A DNA stretch of 21,988 bases from CAXMNX01 sp964194845 (lineage in GTDB: Bacteria > Pseudomonadota > Alphaproteobacteria > Rhodobacterales > Rhodobacteraceae): assembly GCA_964194845.1 (NCBI GenBank), contig CAXMNX010000008.1, positions 1-21,988 on the forward strand. Direction: 5' to 3'. A model generated the notes under the pieces. It saw nothing but the letters and a program-made list of their open reading frames with translations. It did no database searches and was not told where the DNA came from. Positions 6,711 through 13,727 of this stretch are shown one piece after another. Numbering within the stretch: the first letter of the stretch is position 1; the number at the start of each line of letters is the position of its first letter. Both the position numbers and the translations under genes were made by a program.

Positions 6711-8378
6711 ATGAAGCATCTGACATTCGCCACAGCGCTGGTCGCCGGACTTGCAAGCGCGGTGTATGCCGAAGACGTCGTTCTGATTATCGGCAACGAG
6801 GATTATCGCGGCATACCTGACGTGCGGCGCGGCGATGACGTAACCGGCGCCAAGCGGCGATTTGCCGATACCGGCGTTGAACTGGTGGTCGCCGAGGATG
6901 CAACGAAAGCTGAATTGCGCGAGGCACATTTGTCGCTCGACCAGATGGCAGCGGGCGCTGATCGAATGCTGGTCGTGCTGGCGGGCCGGTTCGTTTTTTC
7001 AGCGACCGAGACCTATTTCCTGCCGACCGACATCGGTGCGCCGTCGCTGGCCACAGTATCAACCGAGGCGCTACCGCTTTCGGTCGTGCTGGCGTATCTT
7101 GCGGCAAAACCCGGCAAATCATTCCTGGCACTGGCAACCGATGACACCGAAGGCAGCTATGGTGCGCATCTAAGTGTCGGCATCGGCGTGCTTGATCTGC
7201 CACAGGGTGTCACATTGCTTCGGTCTGACCCCCAGCGCATGGCGCGTTTCCTTTCGCGGACGCTGGCCCAACCCGGTGAGACCTTAGATGAAGCCGCTAG
7301 TGCCGGAGTGGCCGTCGCGGGCTTTGCGCCGACGGGCCAGGTCTTTTTGCCCGAACCCGAGCCCGAGGTCGCAACGCCCGCGCCGCAACCGACCAATTCA
7401 GCCGATAACCGGCTGCAAGATCTGCTGGCCTGGCGCGAAGCCGATCGTGTTGACACCAAGGACGCCTATCAGAGCTATGTCGACAGGTTTCCGAACGGCC
7501 AGTTCGTTGGCATGGCCGAAAACCGGATCACCGCCGCGACCGACACGCCCGAGGCGCAGGCTGAACGTGGCGAACAGGCGCTTGACCTGAACCGCAACCA
7601 GCGGCGCGAAATTCAGCGCGATCTCTCGCTTTTGGACTTCAACACGCGCGGCATCGACGGCATTTTCGGTCGCGGCACCCGTGCTGCCATCGGTGCCTGG
7701 CAGAAGGTTAATGGATTTGACGAGACGGGATTTTTGACAGGCGATCAGGTCACCCGGCTTGATGCGCAGGCCGAACGTCGCGCCGCCGAGCTGGAGGCCG
7801 AAGCCGAACGCCGACGCGAAGAACAGCTTGCCGCCGACCAGGCGTTTTGGGACGAGACCGGTGCTATTGGCGACGAGGCCGGGTATCGCGTCTATCTGGA
7901 ACGCTTTCCCGATGGCGAATTTTCCGACCTGGCCCGCGCCAGATTGGACGAGATCGAACGCCAGAAACGCGCCGATACCGACAGTCGCGACCGTCAGCTT
8001 TGGGACGAGGCCAATGCTGTGAACAGCGTCCGCGCCTATCGCGATTACCTGGAACTGGCTCCCGGCGGGGCTTTTCGCGACGAAGCTGCGGAGCGAATTG
8101 CGGCGCTGGAAAAAGCCGAAGCGGAAGCGGGCCAAAACAGTGCTGCCGCGCGTCAGGAACAAGCGATGAACCTCAACAAAACGACGCGGCGCGTGGTCGA
8201 GACACGGCTTGACCGGTTGGGGCTGAAACCGGGCCGGGTCGACGGGACGTTTGATGAGAATACCCGTCGGGCGATCCGCCGGTATCAGCAGGCCAGAAAT
8301 ATGCCCGTGACGGGTTACCTGAACGAAAACGTCGTGGTGCAGCTTCTAGCGGACTCGGTGCGTTCAATCTTCCGCTGA
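6711..8378 (+). CDS. Secreted pseudo-caspase with FPxG-type repeats and two peptidoglycan-binding domains
   Basis: Residues 1-20 form a signal peptide (cleavage after VYA). Residues ~21-205 resemble a caspase-like (peptidase C14) fold: the first strand VVLIIGNEDYRGIP and the strand ending YFLPTD are recognisable. The usual catalytic SGHG histidine segment reads VLAGRFVFSATE (89-100) and the usual DAC cysteine strand reads SFLALATDDTE (137-147), so both catalytic residues are missing. A Pro/Glu linker follows (~211-230). Three repeats with the pattern W...A..YxxYLxxFPxGxF..A..R begin near W241, W380 and W431. Two PG-binding-1 domains lie at ~293-350 and ~488-548 (GIDGIFGRGTRAAI; GRVDGTFDENTRRAI). 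The middle (355-375) is a charged coiled coil. GGGAG at 6696-6700 precedes the ATG. A cell-wall-bound structural or recruiting role is inference. Confidence 0.85.
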   Translation: MKHLTFATALVAGLASAVYAEDVVLIIGNEDYRGIPDVRRGDDVTGAKRRFADTGVELVVAEDATKAELREAHLSLDQMAAGADRMLVVLAGRFVFSATETYFLPTDIGAPSLATVSTEALPLSVVLAYLAAKPGKSFLALATDDTEGSYGAHLSVGIGVLDLPQGVTLLRSDPQRMARFLSRTLAQPGETLDEAASAGVAVAGFAPTGQVFLPEPEPEVATPAPQPTNSADNRLQDLLAWREADRVDTKDAYQSYVDRFPNGQFVGMAENRITAATDTPEAQAERGEQALDLNRNQRREIQRDLSLLDFNTRGIDGIFGRGTRAAIGAWQKVNGFDETGFLTGDQVTRLDAQAERRAAELEAEAERRREEQLAADQAFWDETGAIGDEAGYRVYLERFPDGEFSDLARARLDEIERQKRADTDSRDRQLWDEANAVNSVRAYRDYLELAPGGAFRDEAAERIAALEKAEAEAGQNSAAARQEQAMNLNKTTRRVVETRLDRLGLKPGRVDGTFDENTRRAIRRYQQARNMPVTGYLNENVVVQLLADSVRSIFR

Positions 8379-8398
8379 GAGGACAGCGAATAAGCTGA

Positions 8399-8971
8399 CT
8401 ATTTCTTGCCCATCTTTGACAGCTGGGCCTGCATCGCCGCAAGCTGCGCCCTGATCGCGTCCAGATCGGCGCTGCCGCTTGCATCGCCCGATGTCGGTTC
8501 GGCATCGCCCGCGTTATCTTCTTGCGCCCCGGTCGACGACGGGCCCTTAAGACCACCGGTCATCGCCTTCATGAAGGCCTCCTGCTGAGCCTTCATCGCC
8601 CCGAACCCCGGCATCGCGGTCATCGGATCGGGCATGTTTTCCATTACCTTCGACTGACCGTCGCGCAGCATATCGAAACTCATGGCCAGAAACTGCGGCA
8701 CCACGGACTGCGCCTGCGTCGTATAGGACCGGACAAGATCGGTCAGCACATCCAGCGGCAGCACATTTTCACCCCGGCTTTCGTGCTCGGCAACGATTTG
8801 CAGAAGATACTGCCGCGTCAGGTCGTCACCGGATTTCAGATCGACGATCTGAACCTCGCGCCCGTCGCGAATAAACCCGGCGATATCGTCCAGCGTCACG
8901 TAATCCGAGGTCTCGGTGTTATAGAGCCGGCGGCTCGCGTAGCGCTTGATCAAAAGCGGTGATCCCGCCAT
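8399..8971 (-). CDS. phaR: PhaR, polyhydroxyalkanoate synthesis repressor
   Basis: PhaR represses phasin and other polyhydroxyalkanoate genes and is released by binding to nascent PHA granules. The 190-residue protein starts with LLIKRYASRRLYNTETSDYV, then LDDIAGFIRDGREVQIVDLKSG, the diagnostic N-terminal PHB/PHA accumulation DNA-binding domain. A second domain (residues ~65-125) contains SVVPQFLAMSFDML. The C-terminus is a variable Gly/Ser/Asp linker and a short Gln/Ala helix. GGAGGGA lies directly before the ATG. A CTGC-N3-GCAG site 25 nt upstream suggests autoregulation. It lies downstream of the atp operon terminator, so it has its own promoter. The pha synthase and phasin genes are not in the window. 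Confidence 0.95.
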   Translation of the reverse strand: MAGSPLLIKRYASRRLYNTETSDYVTLDDIAGFIRDGREVQIVDLKSGDDLTRQYLLQIVAEHESRGENVLPLDVLTDLVRSYTTQAQSVVPQFLAMSFDMLRDGQSKVMENMPDPMTAMPGFGAMKAQQEAFMKAMTGGLKGPSSTGAQEDNAGDAEPTSGDASGSADLDAIRAQLAAMQAQLSKMGKK

Positions 8972-8995
8972 GTTTCCCTCCCCGGCTGGCTTTCG

Positions 8996-9006
8996 CTGCG
9001 GTGCAG
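8996..9006. promoter_or_regulatory. Predicted PhaR operator CTGC-N3-GCAG
   Basis: CTGCGGTGCAG matches the CTGC-N3-GCAG site I recall for Rhodobacter PhaR upstream of phaP. Its inner edge is 25 nt from the phaR start codon. That position would block transcription or leader synthesis, so autorepression is expected. The match is seen directly; binding is inferred. Confidence 0.65.
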
Positions 9007-9066
9007 CTTACGCCGAAGGCGCGAAAAAGAAAGGGAAATCTGCCTTGGGACCCAGGCGCAGCGATG

Positions 9067-9083
9067 TGACAACCATGTTGTCA
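9067..9083. promoter_or_regulatory. Inverted repeat TGACAAC-CAT-GTTGTCA over the predicted phaR promoter
   Basis: Two perfect 7-nt arms flank CAT, a typical dimeric repressor site. On the - strand a TTGACG (9094-9099) lies just upstream as a possible -35 box, and the hexamer 17 nt downstream (ATGGTT, 9071-9076) falls inside the repeat. The -10 match is poor, so the promoter is tentative. The repeat does not match the PhaR consensus, implying another regulator. Confidence 0.45.
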
Positions 9084-9107
9084 TGATCCAATGCGTCAAC
9101 TCAAACG

Positions 9108-9132
9108 AAAAAACCCGGCCAGAAGGCCGGGT
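9108..9132 (-). terminator. Intrinsic terminator of the F0 ATP synthase operon
   Basis: On the - strand ACCCGGCC pairs with GGCCGGGT around a TTCT loop (8-bp stem, 9113-9132), followed by six T (9113-9108). It lies 28 nt after the atpF stop and separates the atp operon from phaR. Confidence 0.92.
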
Positions 9133-9159
9133 CGTTGTTGCCGAAATCCTGCTGCTTTA

Positions 9160-9729
9160 TCAGTGCAGCTTGGCTTTCACCGTGTCGATTGCTTCGTCGA
9201 TCAGGCTGGCCGCGCGGGCATCCTTCATATCCTTGGTGATGACTTCGCCCGCAGCACTAACCGCAATGCGGATCGCTTCATCGCGGACTTGACGGACAGC
9301 ACTTGCTTCGGCTGATACGATCTGATCCTCGGCGGCCTGAACGCGGCGCTCGATTGACCTGGCCAGATCGACCTTCGCCTGTTCTGCGGCCTCGACAGCA
9401 CCCTCTTTTGCTGCGGCGACGATGCGGTCCGCCTGCTCCTGCACCTCAAGCTGCTTGCGCTCGAAACTGGCAAGAAGCGTCTGCGCTTCTTCACGCAGCG
9501 CGCGCGCCTCGTCCAGTTCGGCCTGAATGCCTTCGGCGCGCTTGTCCAGAAGCCCGCCCAGAAGCGACGGCACGCTGTAATAGAACAGCACGCCAAGGAA
9601 TAGCAGGAAGGAAATCAATACTACAAAGTCGGTATTGCCCAGCGAGAAGAAGCTATCACCGGCTGCATATGCCGGGGACGCCGCGAAAAGAGCGTTGACT
9701 GCGGCGAGGGCTGTGAATGTATTTCTCAT
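9160..9729 (-). CDS. atpF: F0F1 ATP synthase subunit b
   Basis: Subunit b is part of the peripheral stalk that holds the F1 head against the membrane sector. The 189-residue product has a cleavable-looking or second hydrophobic N-terminus (to about residue 23), then one membrane segment TDFVVLISFLLFLGVLFYYS (33-52). A long charged Ala/Glu/Gln/Arg helix follows, which forms the stalk coiled coil. It pairs with subunit b' encoded just upstream. The start ATG overlaps the b' stop as ATGA, so the two are translationally coupled in equal amounts. GGGAGAGG precedes the start. It is the last gene of the operon, before the terminator at 9108-9132. Confidence 0.95.
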   Translation of the reverse strand: MRNTFTALAAVNALFAASPAYAAGDSFFSLGNTDFVVLISFLLFLGVLFYYSVPSLLGGLLDKRAEGIQAELDEARALREEAQTLLASFERKQLEVQEQADRIVAAAKEGAVEAAEQAKVDLARSIERRVQAAEDQIVSAEASAVRQVRDEAIRIAVSAAGEVITKDMKDARAASLIDEAIDTVKAKLH

Positions 9730-10268
9730 GCGCCTCTCCCCTTGGTCCGTGCATCAACTGCGGCGGCAATCGCCTTGGCATCCACATCGACATCCAACGC
9801 CGCAACAACGGCCTCGGCTGTGTCGCGGGCGACCTCGCGAACCGCTGCGGCAGCGCCATCGCGAACTTCGGCGATGCGCGTTTCGCTTTCGGCGGTTCGG
9901 GCACCGATCTCGGCATCGGCCTTCTGTATCGCAACAGTAACCTCGGCTTGAAATTCGGACTTGGCTTCGGCTGCAATGCGGCCTGCCTCAACGCGCGCAT
10001 CCGCCAGTGCTTTTTCATAGGCCGCTTCCGCGTCTGCGGCTTTTTGCTTCAGTTCTTCTGCCGCCGCGATATCGTTGGTAATCGTGCCCTGGCGTTCGGC
10101 GAGCACGCTGGCGATCCGCGGCAAAGCCACCCGCGACAGCACCAGATAGATGACCACGAGCGTCACGACGAGCCAGAATATCTGGTTCGGGAACGTCGAA
10201 AAATCAAGCTGCGGCATGCCCGGAGCCTCGGCGGCACCGTGGGCGGCTTCTGTTGTTTCTGTCGCCAT
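9726..10268 (-). CDS. atpF2: F0F1 ATP synthase subunit b'
   Basis: The second peripheral-stalk subunit, found as a separate gene in photosynthetic and many other alphaproteobacteria. The 180-residue product has an N-terminal acidic/Ala segment, then FPNQIFWLVVTLVVIYLVLS (residues 26-45), the membrane helix. A long, Ala/Glu-rich helix follows, including ALPRIASVLAERQGTITNDI, the typical b/b' turn. GAGGAGG precedes the ATG. The stop overlaps the atpF start by 4 nt (ATGA). The 77-nt gap to atpE upstream holds a strong hairpin. b and b' form a heterodimer. Also called atpG or atpX. Confidence 0.93.
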   Translation of the reverse strand: MATETTEAAHGAAEAPGMPQLDFSTFPNQIFWLVVTLVVIYLVLSRVALPRIASVLAERQGTITNDIAAAEELKQKAADAEAAYEKALADARVEAGRIAAEAKSEFQAEVTVAIQKADAEIGARTAESETRIAEVRDGAAAAVREVARDTAEAVVAALDVDVDAKAIAAAVDARTKGRGA

Positions 10269-10297
10269 AGCGACCTCCTCAAACCTTGGTCAGACTA

Positions 10298-10324
10298 CCG
10301 GGCGGGCGTCAAACGCACACCCGG
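10298..10324 (-). other. Hairpin between atpE and atpF'
   Basis: On the - strand CCGGG-TGT-GCGT-TTG-ACGC-CCG-CCCGG folds into a nested stem (outer 5 bp, inner 4 bp, with partial pairing in the internal loop). It lies 21 nt after the atpE stop and 29 nt before the atpF' start. No T-run follows, so it is not a terminator. Such a stem just after atpE could protect the upstream message from 3' decay and help make more subunit c than b and b'; this role is inferred. Confidence 0.6.
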
Positions 10325-10345
10325 CAAGTAAGGATCGGACAGGTC

Positions 10346-10582
10346 TTAGACGGCGAACATCAGCAGAAGTGCCACGAGAAACGAGAAGATCCCCAGCGCT
10401 TCCGAGAACGCGATGCCGATGAACATTGTCGCGGTCTGACCACCGGCGGCGGACGGGTTGCGAAGTGCCCCGGAAAGGAAGTTGCCAACAACGTGGCCCA
10501 CACCGACAGCAGCACCGCCCATACCTGTACAGGCAAGACCAGCACCGATGTAGGCACCCATTTGTACGACGTCACCTTCCAT
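10346..10582 (-). CDS. atpE: F0F1 ATP synthase subunit c
   Basis: Subunit c forms the rotor ring. The 78-residue hairpin protein has two membrane helices joined by the polar RNPS loop (residues 41-44). The ion-binding carboxylate is E61 in GIAFSEALGIFSF. No extra polar ligands are evident around it, as expected for a proton ring. AAGGAG sits 8 nt before the ATG. The ring needs many copies of c per enzyme, fitting its strong ribosome-binding site and the downstream hairpin. Confidence 0.98.
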   Translation of the reverse strand: MEGDVVQMGAYIGAGLACTGMGGAAVGVGHVVGNFLSGALRNPSAAGGQTATMFIGIAFSEALGIFSFLVALLLMFAV

Positions 10583-10624
10583 AGCGATTTCTCCTTACGT
10601 TGGAATTAGGTGTTTGATTGATCA

Positions 10625-11464
10625 TCAGTGGTGCGGATGCAGCGCATCCTTCAGATACACGCACGTCAGAATTGCGAAGACATAGGCCTGGATGAAGGAC
10701 ACCAGAACCTCGAGAGCGTAGATTGCCGTGATCGCGGCGATGCTGAGCGGCGCGATGGCAACCAGTGCCGCGAAGGCCGCGAAAACTTTGATCACCGCGT
10801 GACCGGCCATCATGTTGCCAGCAAGACGGATCGAGTGGCTGACAGGGCGAACGAAGTAAGAAATCACTTCGATAAACGCCAGAATTGGCCGCAGCACCAG
10901 CGGGGCCGAGCTGATCCAGAAGACCCCGAGGAACCCAAACCCGTGTTTCCAGAAACCCAGAATTGTCACGCTTAGAAACACCGCCATCGCCATGACCGCA
11001 GTGACCGCGACGTGGCTGGTTGTGGTAAAGCTCGTCGGCAGAAGGCCAAGGAAATTAGCGAAGACGATGAACAGAAAAAGCGTCATGATGTAGGGGAAGT
11101 ATTTCACGCCGTCTTTTCCGGCGACATCTTCCACCATCTTATAGATAAACCCATAGGCCAGCTCCGCGATCGACTGGACCCGGTTCGGGACAATGGCGCG
11201 TCCGCGCGTACCGAGGACCATCAGCGCGATCATTGCCAAAATCGCGAGACCCATCCAGAGCGTCGCATTGGTGGGCGTATACCAGGCGACCGCACCGCCA
11301 GCTTCGCCAAACAGCGGTTCGACGATGAATTGATCCATCGGATGGAATGTCAGTTCGCTACCAGCGCCACCAATAGCGCCAAACACGAACAAAACCACAG
11401 CAACGCCGAAAAACAGGTAAGACAGGGTGCGACTGGAACTTTGATTTTCGTTTTTCTTCGCCAC
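10625..11464 (-). CDS. atpB: F0F1 ATP synthase subunit a
   Basis: Subunit a provides the proton half-channels facing the c ring. The 279-residue membrane protein carries the essential arginine at R213 in SHSIRLAGNMMAGH, and a second motif in the last helices (IQAYVFAILTCVYLKDALH). FHPMDQFIVEPLF (40-52) is the usual alphaproteobacterial N-terminal segment. The chosen start is GTG 11464, 2 nt after the atpI stop; the N-terminal ~38 residues before FHPMDQF include a hydrophobic stretch that most homologues lack in this form, so a shorter start cannot be excluded. The end HPHH is typical. Confidence 0.95.
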   Translation of the reverse strand: MAKKNENQSSSRTLSYLFFGVAVVLFVFGAIGGAGSELTFHPMDQFIVEPLFGEAGGAVAWYTPTNATLWMGLAILAMIALMVLGTRGRAIVPNRVQSIAELAYGFIYKMVEDVAGKDGVKYFPYIMTLFLFIVFANFLGLLPTSFTTTSHVAVTAVMAMAVFLSVTILGFWKHGFGFLGVFWISSAPLVLRPILAFIEVISYFVRPVSHSIRLAGNMMAGHAVIKVFAAFAALVAIAPLSIAAITAIYALEVLVSFIQAYVFAILTCVYLKDALHPHH

Positions 11465-11466
11465 CT

Positions 11467-11805
11467 TCAGTCCCTTTCAGTCTCAGCATCGGCCTCGGCC
11501 GCTGCCTCTTTCTCGATCTCTTTTGCCGTGCGCATCATCGTTCGGATGCCCGCAGCAAAGCCCAGAAGCGTGAACACGATCATCAGAACGGGCGTCGTTC
11601 CGAAAAGTGCATCCAGCCCAAATCCCATTCCAAGGCCGATCCCCAGCCCCGCGACAAGTTCGATCACCATCCGCCAGGCATGTTGCGCCTGGCTGTAGTG
11701 GTCGTCCATGTGGGGCGTCGGCTCGTCCTTGGCGCGCTTTTCAGCCAGCCTGGCCTCCAGCGCCTCGAGTTTGGCCTTTGGATCGTTTTGATCGGTCTCG
11801 GCCAT
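11467..11805 (-). CDS. atpI: ATP synthase assembly protein AtpI
   Basis: AtpI helps assemble the c ring in several bacteria. The 112-residue protein has an acidic/basic N-terminal coil (~5-35), then two membrane segments: IELVAGLGIGLGMGFGLDAL and PVLMIVFTLLGFAAGIRTMM. A charged C-terminus rich in Glu and Ala follows. I chose ATG 11805 (MAETDQ) over ATG 11820 because a predicted promoter at 11835-11863 would place the transcript start only a few nt from 11820 but about 20 nt from 11805. It is the first gene of the atpI-atpB-atpE-atpF'-atpF operon. Confidence 0.9.
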   Translation of the reverse strand: MAETDQNDPKAKLEALEARLAEKRAKDEPTPHMDDHYSQAQHAWRMVIELVAGLGIGLGMGFGLDALFGTTPVLMIVFTLLGFAAGIRTMMRTAKEIEKEAAAEADAETERD

Positions 11806-11834
11806 GGGCCACGCCCCCATGAGAAGTCCGGTTT

Positions 11835-11863
11835 GGACTAGTGTGCTGGTGGCACAGAGTCAA
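11835..11863 (-). promoter_or_regulatory. Possible promoter of the F0 ATP synthase operon
   Basis: On the - strand TTGACT (11863-11858) is followed after exactly 17 nt by TAGTCC (11840-11835). The -35 box is good and the -10 box weak. Transcription from it would start near 11828, giving a leader of about 20 nt before ATG 11805. Position and spacing fit; no other good site is visible in this gap. Confidence 0.4.
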
Positions 11864-11960
11864 TCCTTGGCCAACCACCGATAAGTGACTGAAGTTCAAG
11901 TGGAAAATTGAATCCGAACTACGAGGTGCGATTGCCCGATATTCAACCTTTCGGTTAACT

Positions 11961-12374
11961 TTAACGCACGACAAACACCGAAACTTCGGCGTGTTCGGCC
12001 AGATATCCGCCGTGCGAAGTAAAGAAATAGTCGCCGGTAACCGGCACATGCGATCCGACGACAACCAGATCCGCCTTGGTGGATTTCACCGCCGTCAGAA
12101 GCTGGGTGTTCAACTCGGCTGCCGGGTCATGCACAACAATGTTTTTGGATTGCACAGGCACTTTTTGTGCGACCGCGATTTCGCTGGCCAAATTGTCCAG
12201 CTTTTGCTGCTGTTCTTCAATGGTTTTGCCATCCTTGCTCGGGGGAAAGGCACCAACATGCACAATGGTCAAAGTTGCGCCGCCGGTTTTTGCAAGCATC
12301 GCGGCAATATCGAAAACGCGCGACTGGCGATCGATGTGCTGCATATCGACCGGGATCATGATGTTTTTGAACAT
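11961..12374 (-). CDS. Universal stress protein (UspA family)
   Basis: USPs are small dimeric cytoplasmic proteins induced by stress or starvation; many bind ATP. The 137-residue protein opens with MFKNIMIPVDMQHIDR, the first strand and ribose-contacting Asp. The C-terminal motif is ADLVVVGSHVPVTGDYFFTS, then HGGYLAEHAEVSVFVVR (residues ~101-137), the usual G-x2-G-x9-G-(S/T) nucleotide loop but with a modified, Tyr/Phe-rich middle. So ATP binding is likely altered. AGGAGG lies 7 nt before the ATG. It is a single gene, divergent from arsR. Only 155 nt separate its stop from the atpI start downstream. Confidence 0.92.
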   Translation of the reverse strand: MFKNIMIPVDMQHIDRQSRVFDIAAMLAKTGGATLTIVHVGAFPPSKDGKTIEEQQQKLDNLASEIAVAQKVPVQSKNIVVHDPAAELNTQLLTAVKSTKADLVVVGSHVPVTGDYFFTSHGGYLAEHAEVSVFVVR

Positions 12375-12489
12375 GTTAGCCTCCTATTCCTGGGCCCAAC
12401 CTGCACTGGCTTGCGAATGGCGACCTTAACACAGATCAAATTCTCGGTTTTTCTTGACTGATGGCGGCGCTTGCCGGTTAACAGCCGGA

Positions 12490-12819
12490 ATGGCGAACCC
12501 GCTCGACACCGTTTTCTCGGCGCTCTCTGATCCGACCCGGCGGCAGATCCTCGTGATGCTGCTGGAAGACGATATGGCGGTCACGGATGTCGCGGCACCG
12601 TTCGAGATGTCGCTGGCGGCGATATCAAAGCATCTGTCGGTCCTTATGCGCGCCGGACTGATCGCGCAGGAAAAGCGCGGGCGAGTGAAGTGGTGCAAGC
12701 TGGAACCCGATGCGATGCGCGAGGCCAGCGTATGGATGCAGGGTTTCGGCCAGTTCGAAGCAGTGGATCTGGATGCGTTCGAGGCGTTTCTGGAGAAAGA
12801 ACTGGGCGAAAGCGGCTAG
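12490..12819 (+). CDS. ArsR/SmtB-family transcriptional regulator
   Basis: The 109-residue winged-helix protein contains LDTVFSALSDPTRRQILVML (residues 5-24) and the recognition helix region SLAAISKHLSVLMRAGLI (53-70) followed by the RGRVKWCKLEP wing. This matches the non-metal SdpR-like group that usually pairs with an SRPBCC/AHSA1 protein. No such partner is present here. The usual metal-binding Cys-x-Cys motifs of ArsR and SmtB are absent; the single Cys lies in the wing. I chose ATG 12490 because it directly starts the family domain; upstream in-frame residues from 12454 lack similarity. No ribosome-binding site is visible. Its stop overlaps the opposite-strand EamA stop in a shared CTAG. 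Confidence 0.92.
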   Translation: MANPLDTVFSALSDPTRRQILVMLLEDDMAVTDVAAPFEMSLAAISKHLSVLMRAGLIAQEKRGRVKWCKLEPDAMREASVWMQGFGQFEAVDLDAFEAFLEKELGESG

Positions 12820-13727
12820 GCGGCGCGGTCCTCGCGCAGCAGTATCGTCAATGCAACAATCGTCAGCCCGACGCCGGGCAACAGGATCGCCTGAGGCACC
12901 GCGCCTGCTAGTGCAAGCTCCCACAAGATCACCCAGCTTGGGATCAGATAGGTATAGGCCATCACCTTGGCCGCTTTCAGCCGGAAGGACGCATACTGGA
13001 CCAGCAGGATCGACGTGCCGCTGGCGAATATCACCAGATACCCCAGCACAACCCAGACCAGTATCGGCAGGTTCGACCAGTCGGTTGCAGCGATGCGGGT
13101 CAAACTGATACTGCCGACGACAGCTGCGCCACCCAGCATCGTGCCGAAGGTGAAGACCAGCACATGCTCGCCCCGGTTCAGATATGGCACCAGCGGAATG
13201 TAAAGCGCGTGCAACGCACAGCCGAAGAAAAATATCACCTCGCCCCGCCCGATACGTAAAGAAAGCAACGCCGCAATATCGGCGCGGAAGATCACCCAGA
13301 TCGCGCCAATGGCCCCGATAATCAACGCAATCGCCATGCGCTTCGTAGTTGCCTGACGCAAAATCCAGAATCCAAACATCGCGGCCATCAGCGGTGTCAG
13401 TGTAAATACGGCCGCGGTGGACACCGGGGTCGCGGTCTTCAGCGCGGTGAACATAAGCACGAAATACCCGCCCATCAGCCCACCCAGCACTGCATAACGC
13501 CAGGGTGCGCGAAAGGCATCACGACCGAACGCGCCCCAACCGATGCCGATCGAGCCAACCAGCACCGAGGCGATCAAGAACCGAACAGCGGTCAACGCCA
13601 GTGGGTCAATGTCATTGGCAACGCGGCCACCAAGCGAAAACGACCCGGCGACAAGGGCCGAAAACGCCAGCATCGCGACGTGGCCGCGAAGTTCGTCCCG
13701 CCGGTTGGGCAAAACCGCGTCTACCAC
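12816..13727 (-). CDS. EamA/DMT-superfamily transporter
   Basis: A 303-residue inner-membrane protein with ten predicted helices in two similar halves. The first starts RGHVAMLAFSALVAGSFSLG and the second around GEVIFFFGCALHALYIPLVP (~160-180). These are typical of the drug/metabolite transporter EamA family, which exports amino acids, nucleobases or drugs. Substrate cannot be told. Start is GTG 13727, overlapping the 3' end of the upstream LysR gene by 7 nt, so the two are co-transcribed and probably coupled. An ATG at residue 19 is possible but would remove part of the first helix. The last residues are REDRAA. Confidence 0.92.
   Translation of the reverse strand: MVDAVLPNRRDELRGHVAMLAFSALVAGSFSLGGRVANDIDPLALTAVRFLIASVLVGSIGIGWGAFGRDAFRAPWRYAVLGGLMGGYFVLMFTALKTATPVSTAAVFTLTPLMAAMFGFWILRQATTKRMAIALIIGAIGAIWVIFRADIAALLSLRIGRGEVIFFFGCALHALYIPLVPYLNRGEHVLVFTFGTMLGGAAVVGSISLTRIAATDWSNLPILVWVVLGYLVIFASGTSILLVQYASFRLKAAKVMAYTYLIPSWVILWELALAGAVPQAILLPGVGLTIVALTILLREDRAA

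Noticed and set aside
7398..8162. 254-codon - strand frame opposite the pseudo-caspase
   Set aside because: Antisense shadow of a high-GC gene with signal peptide and recognisable domains on the + strand.
8348..8376. AGCGGA/TCCGCT dyad at the 3' end of the pseudo-caspase gene
   Set aside because: Long loop, inside the coding sequence, and no T-run, so not a terminator for the convergent pair.
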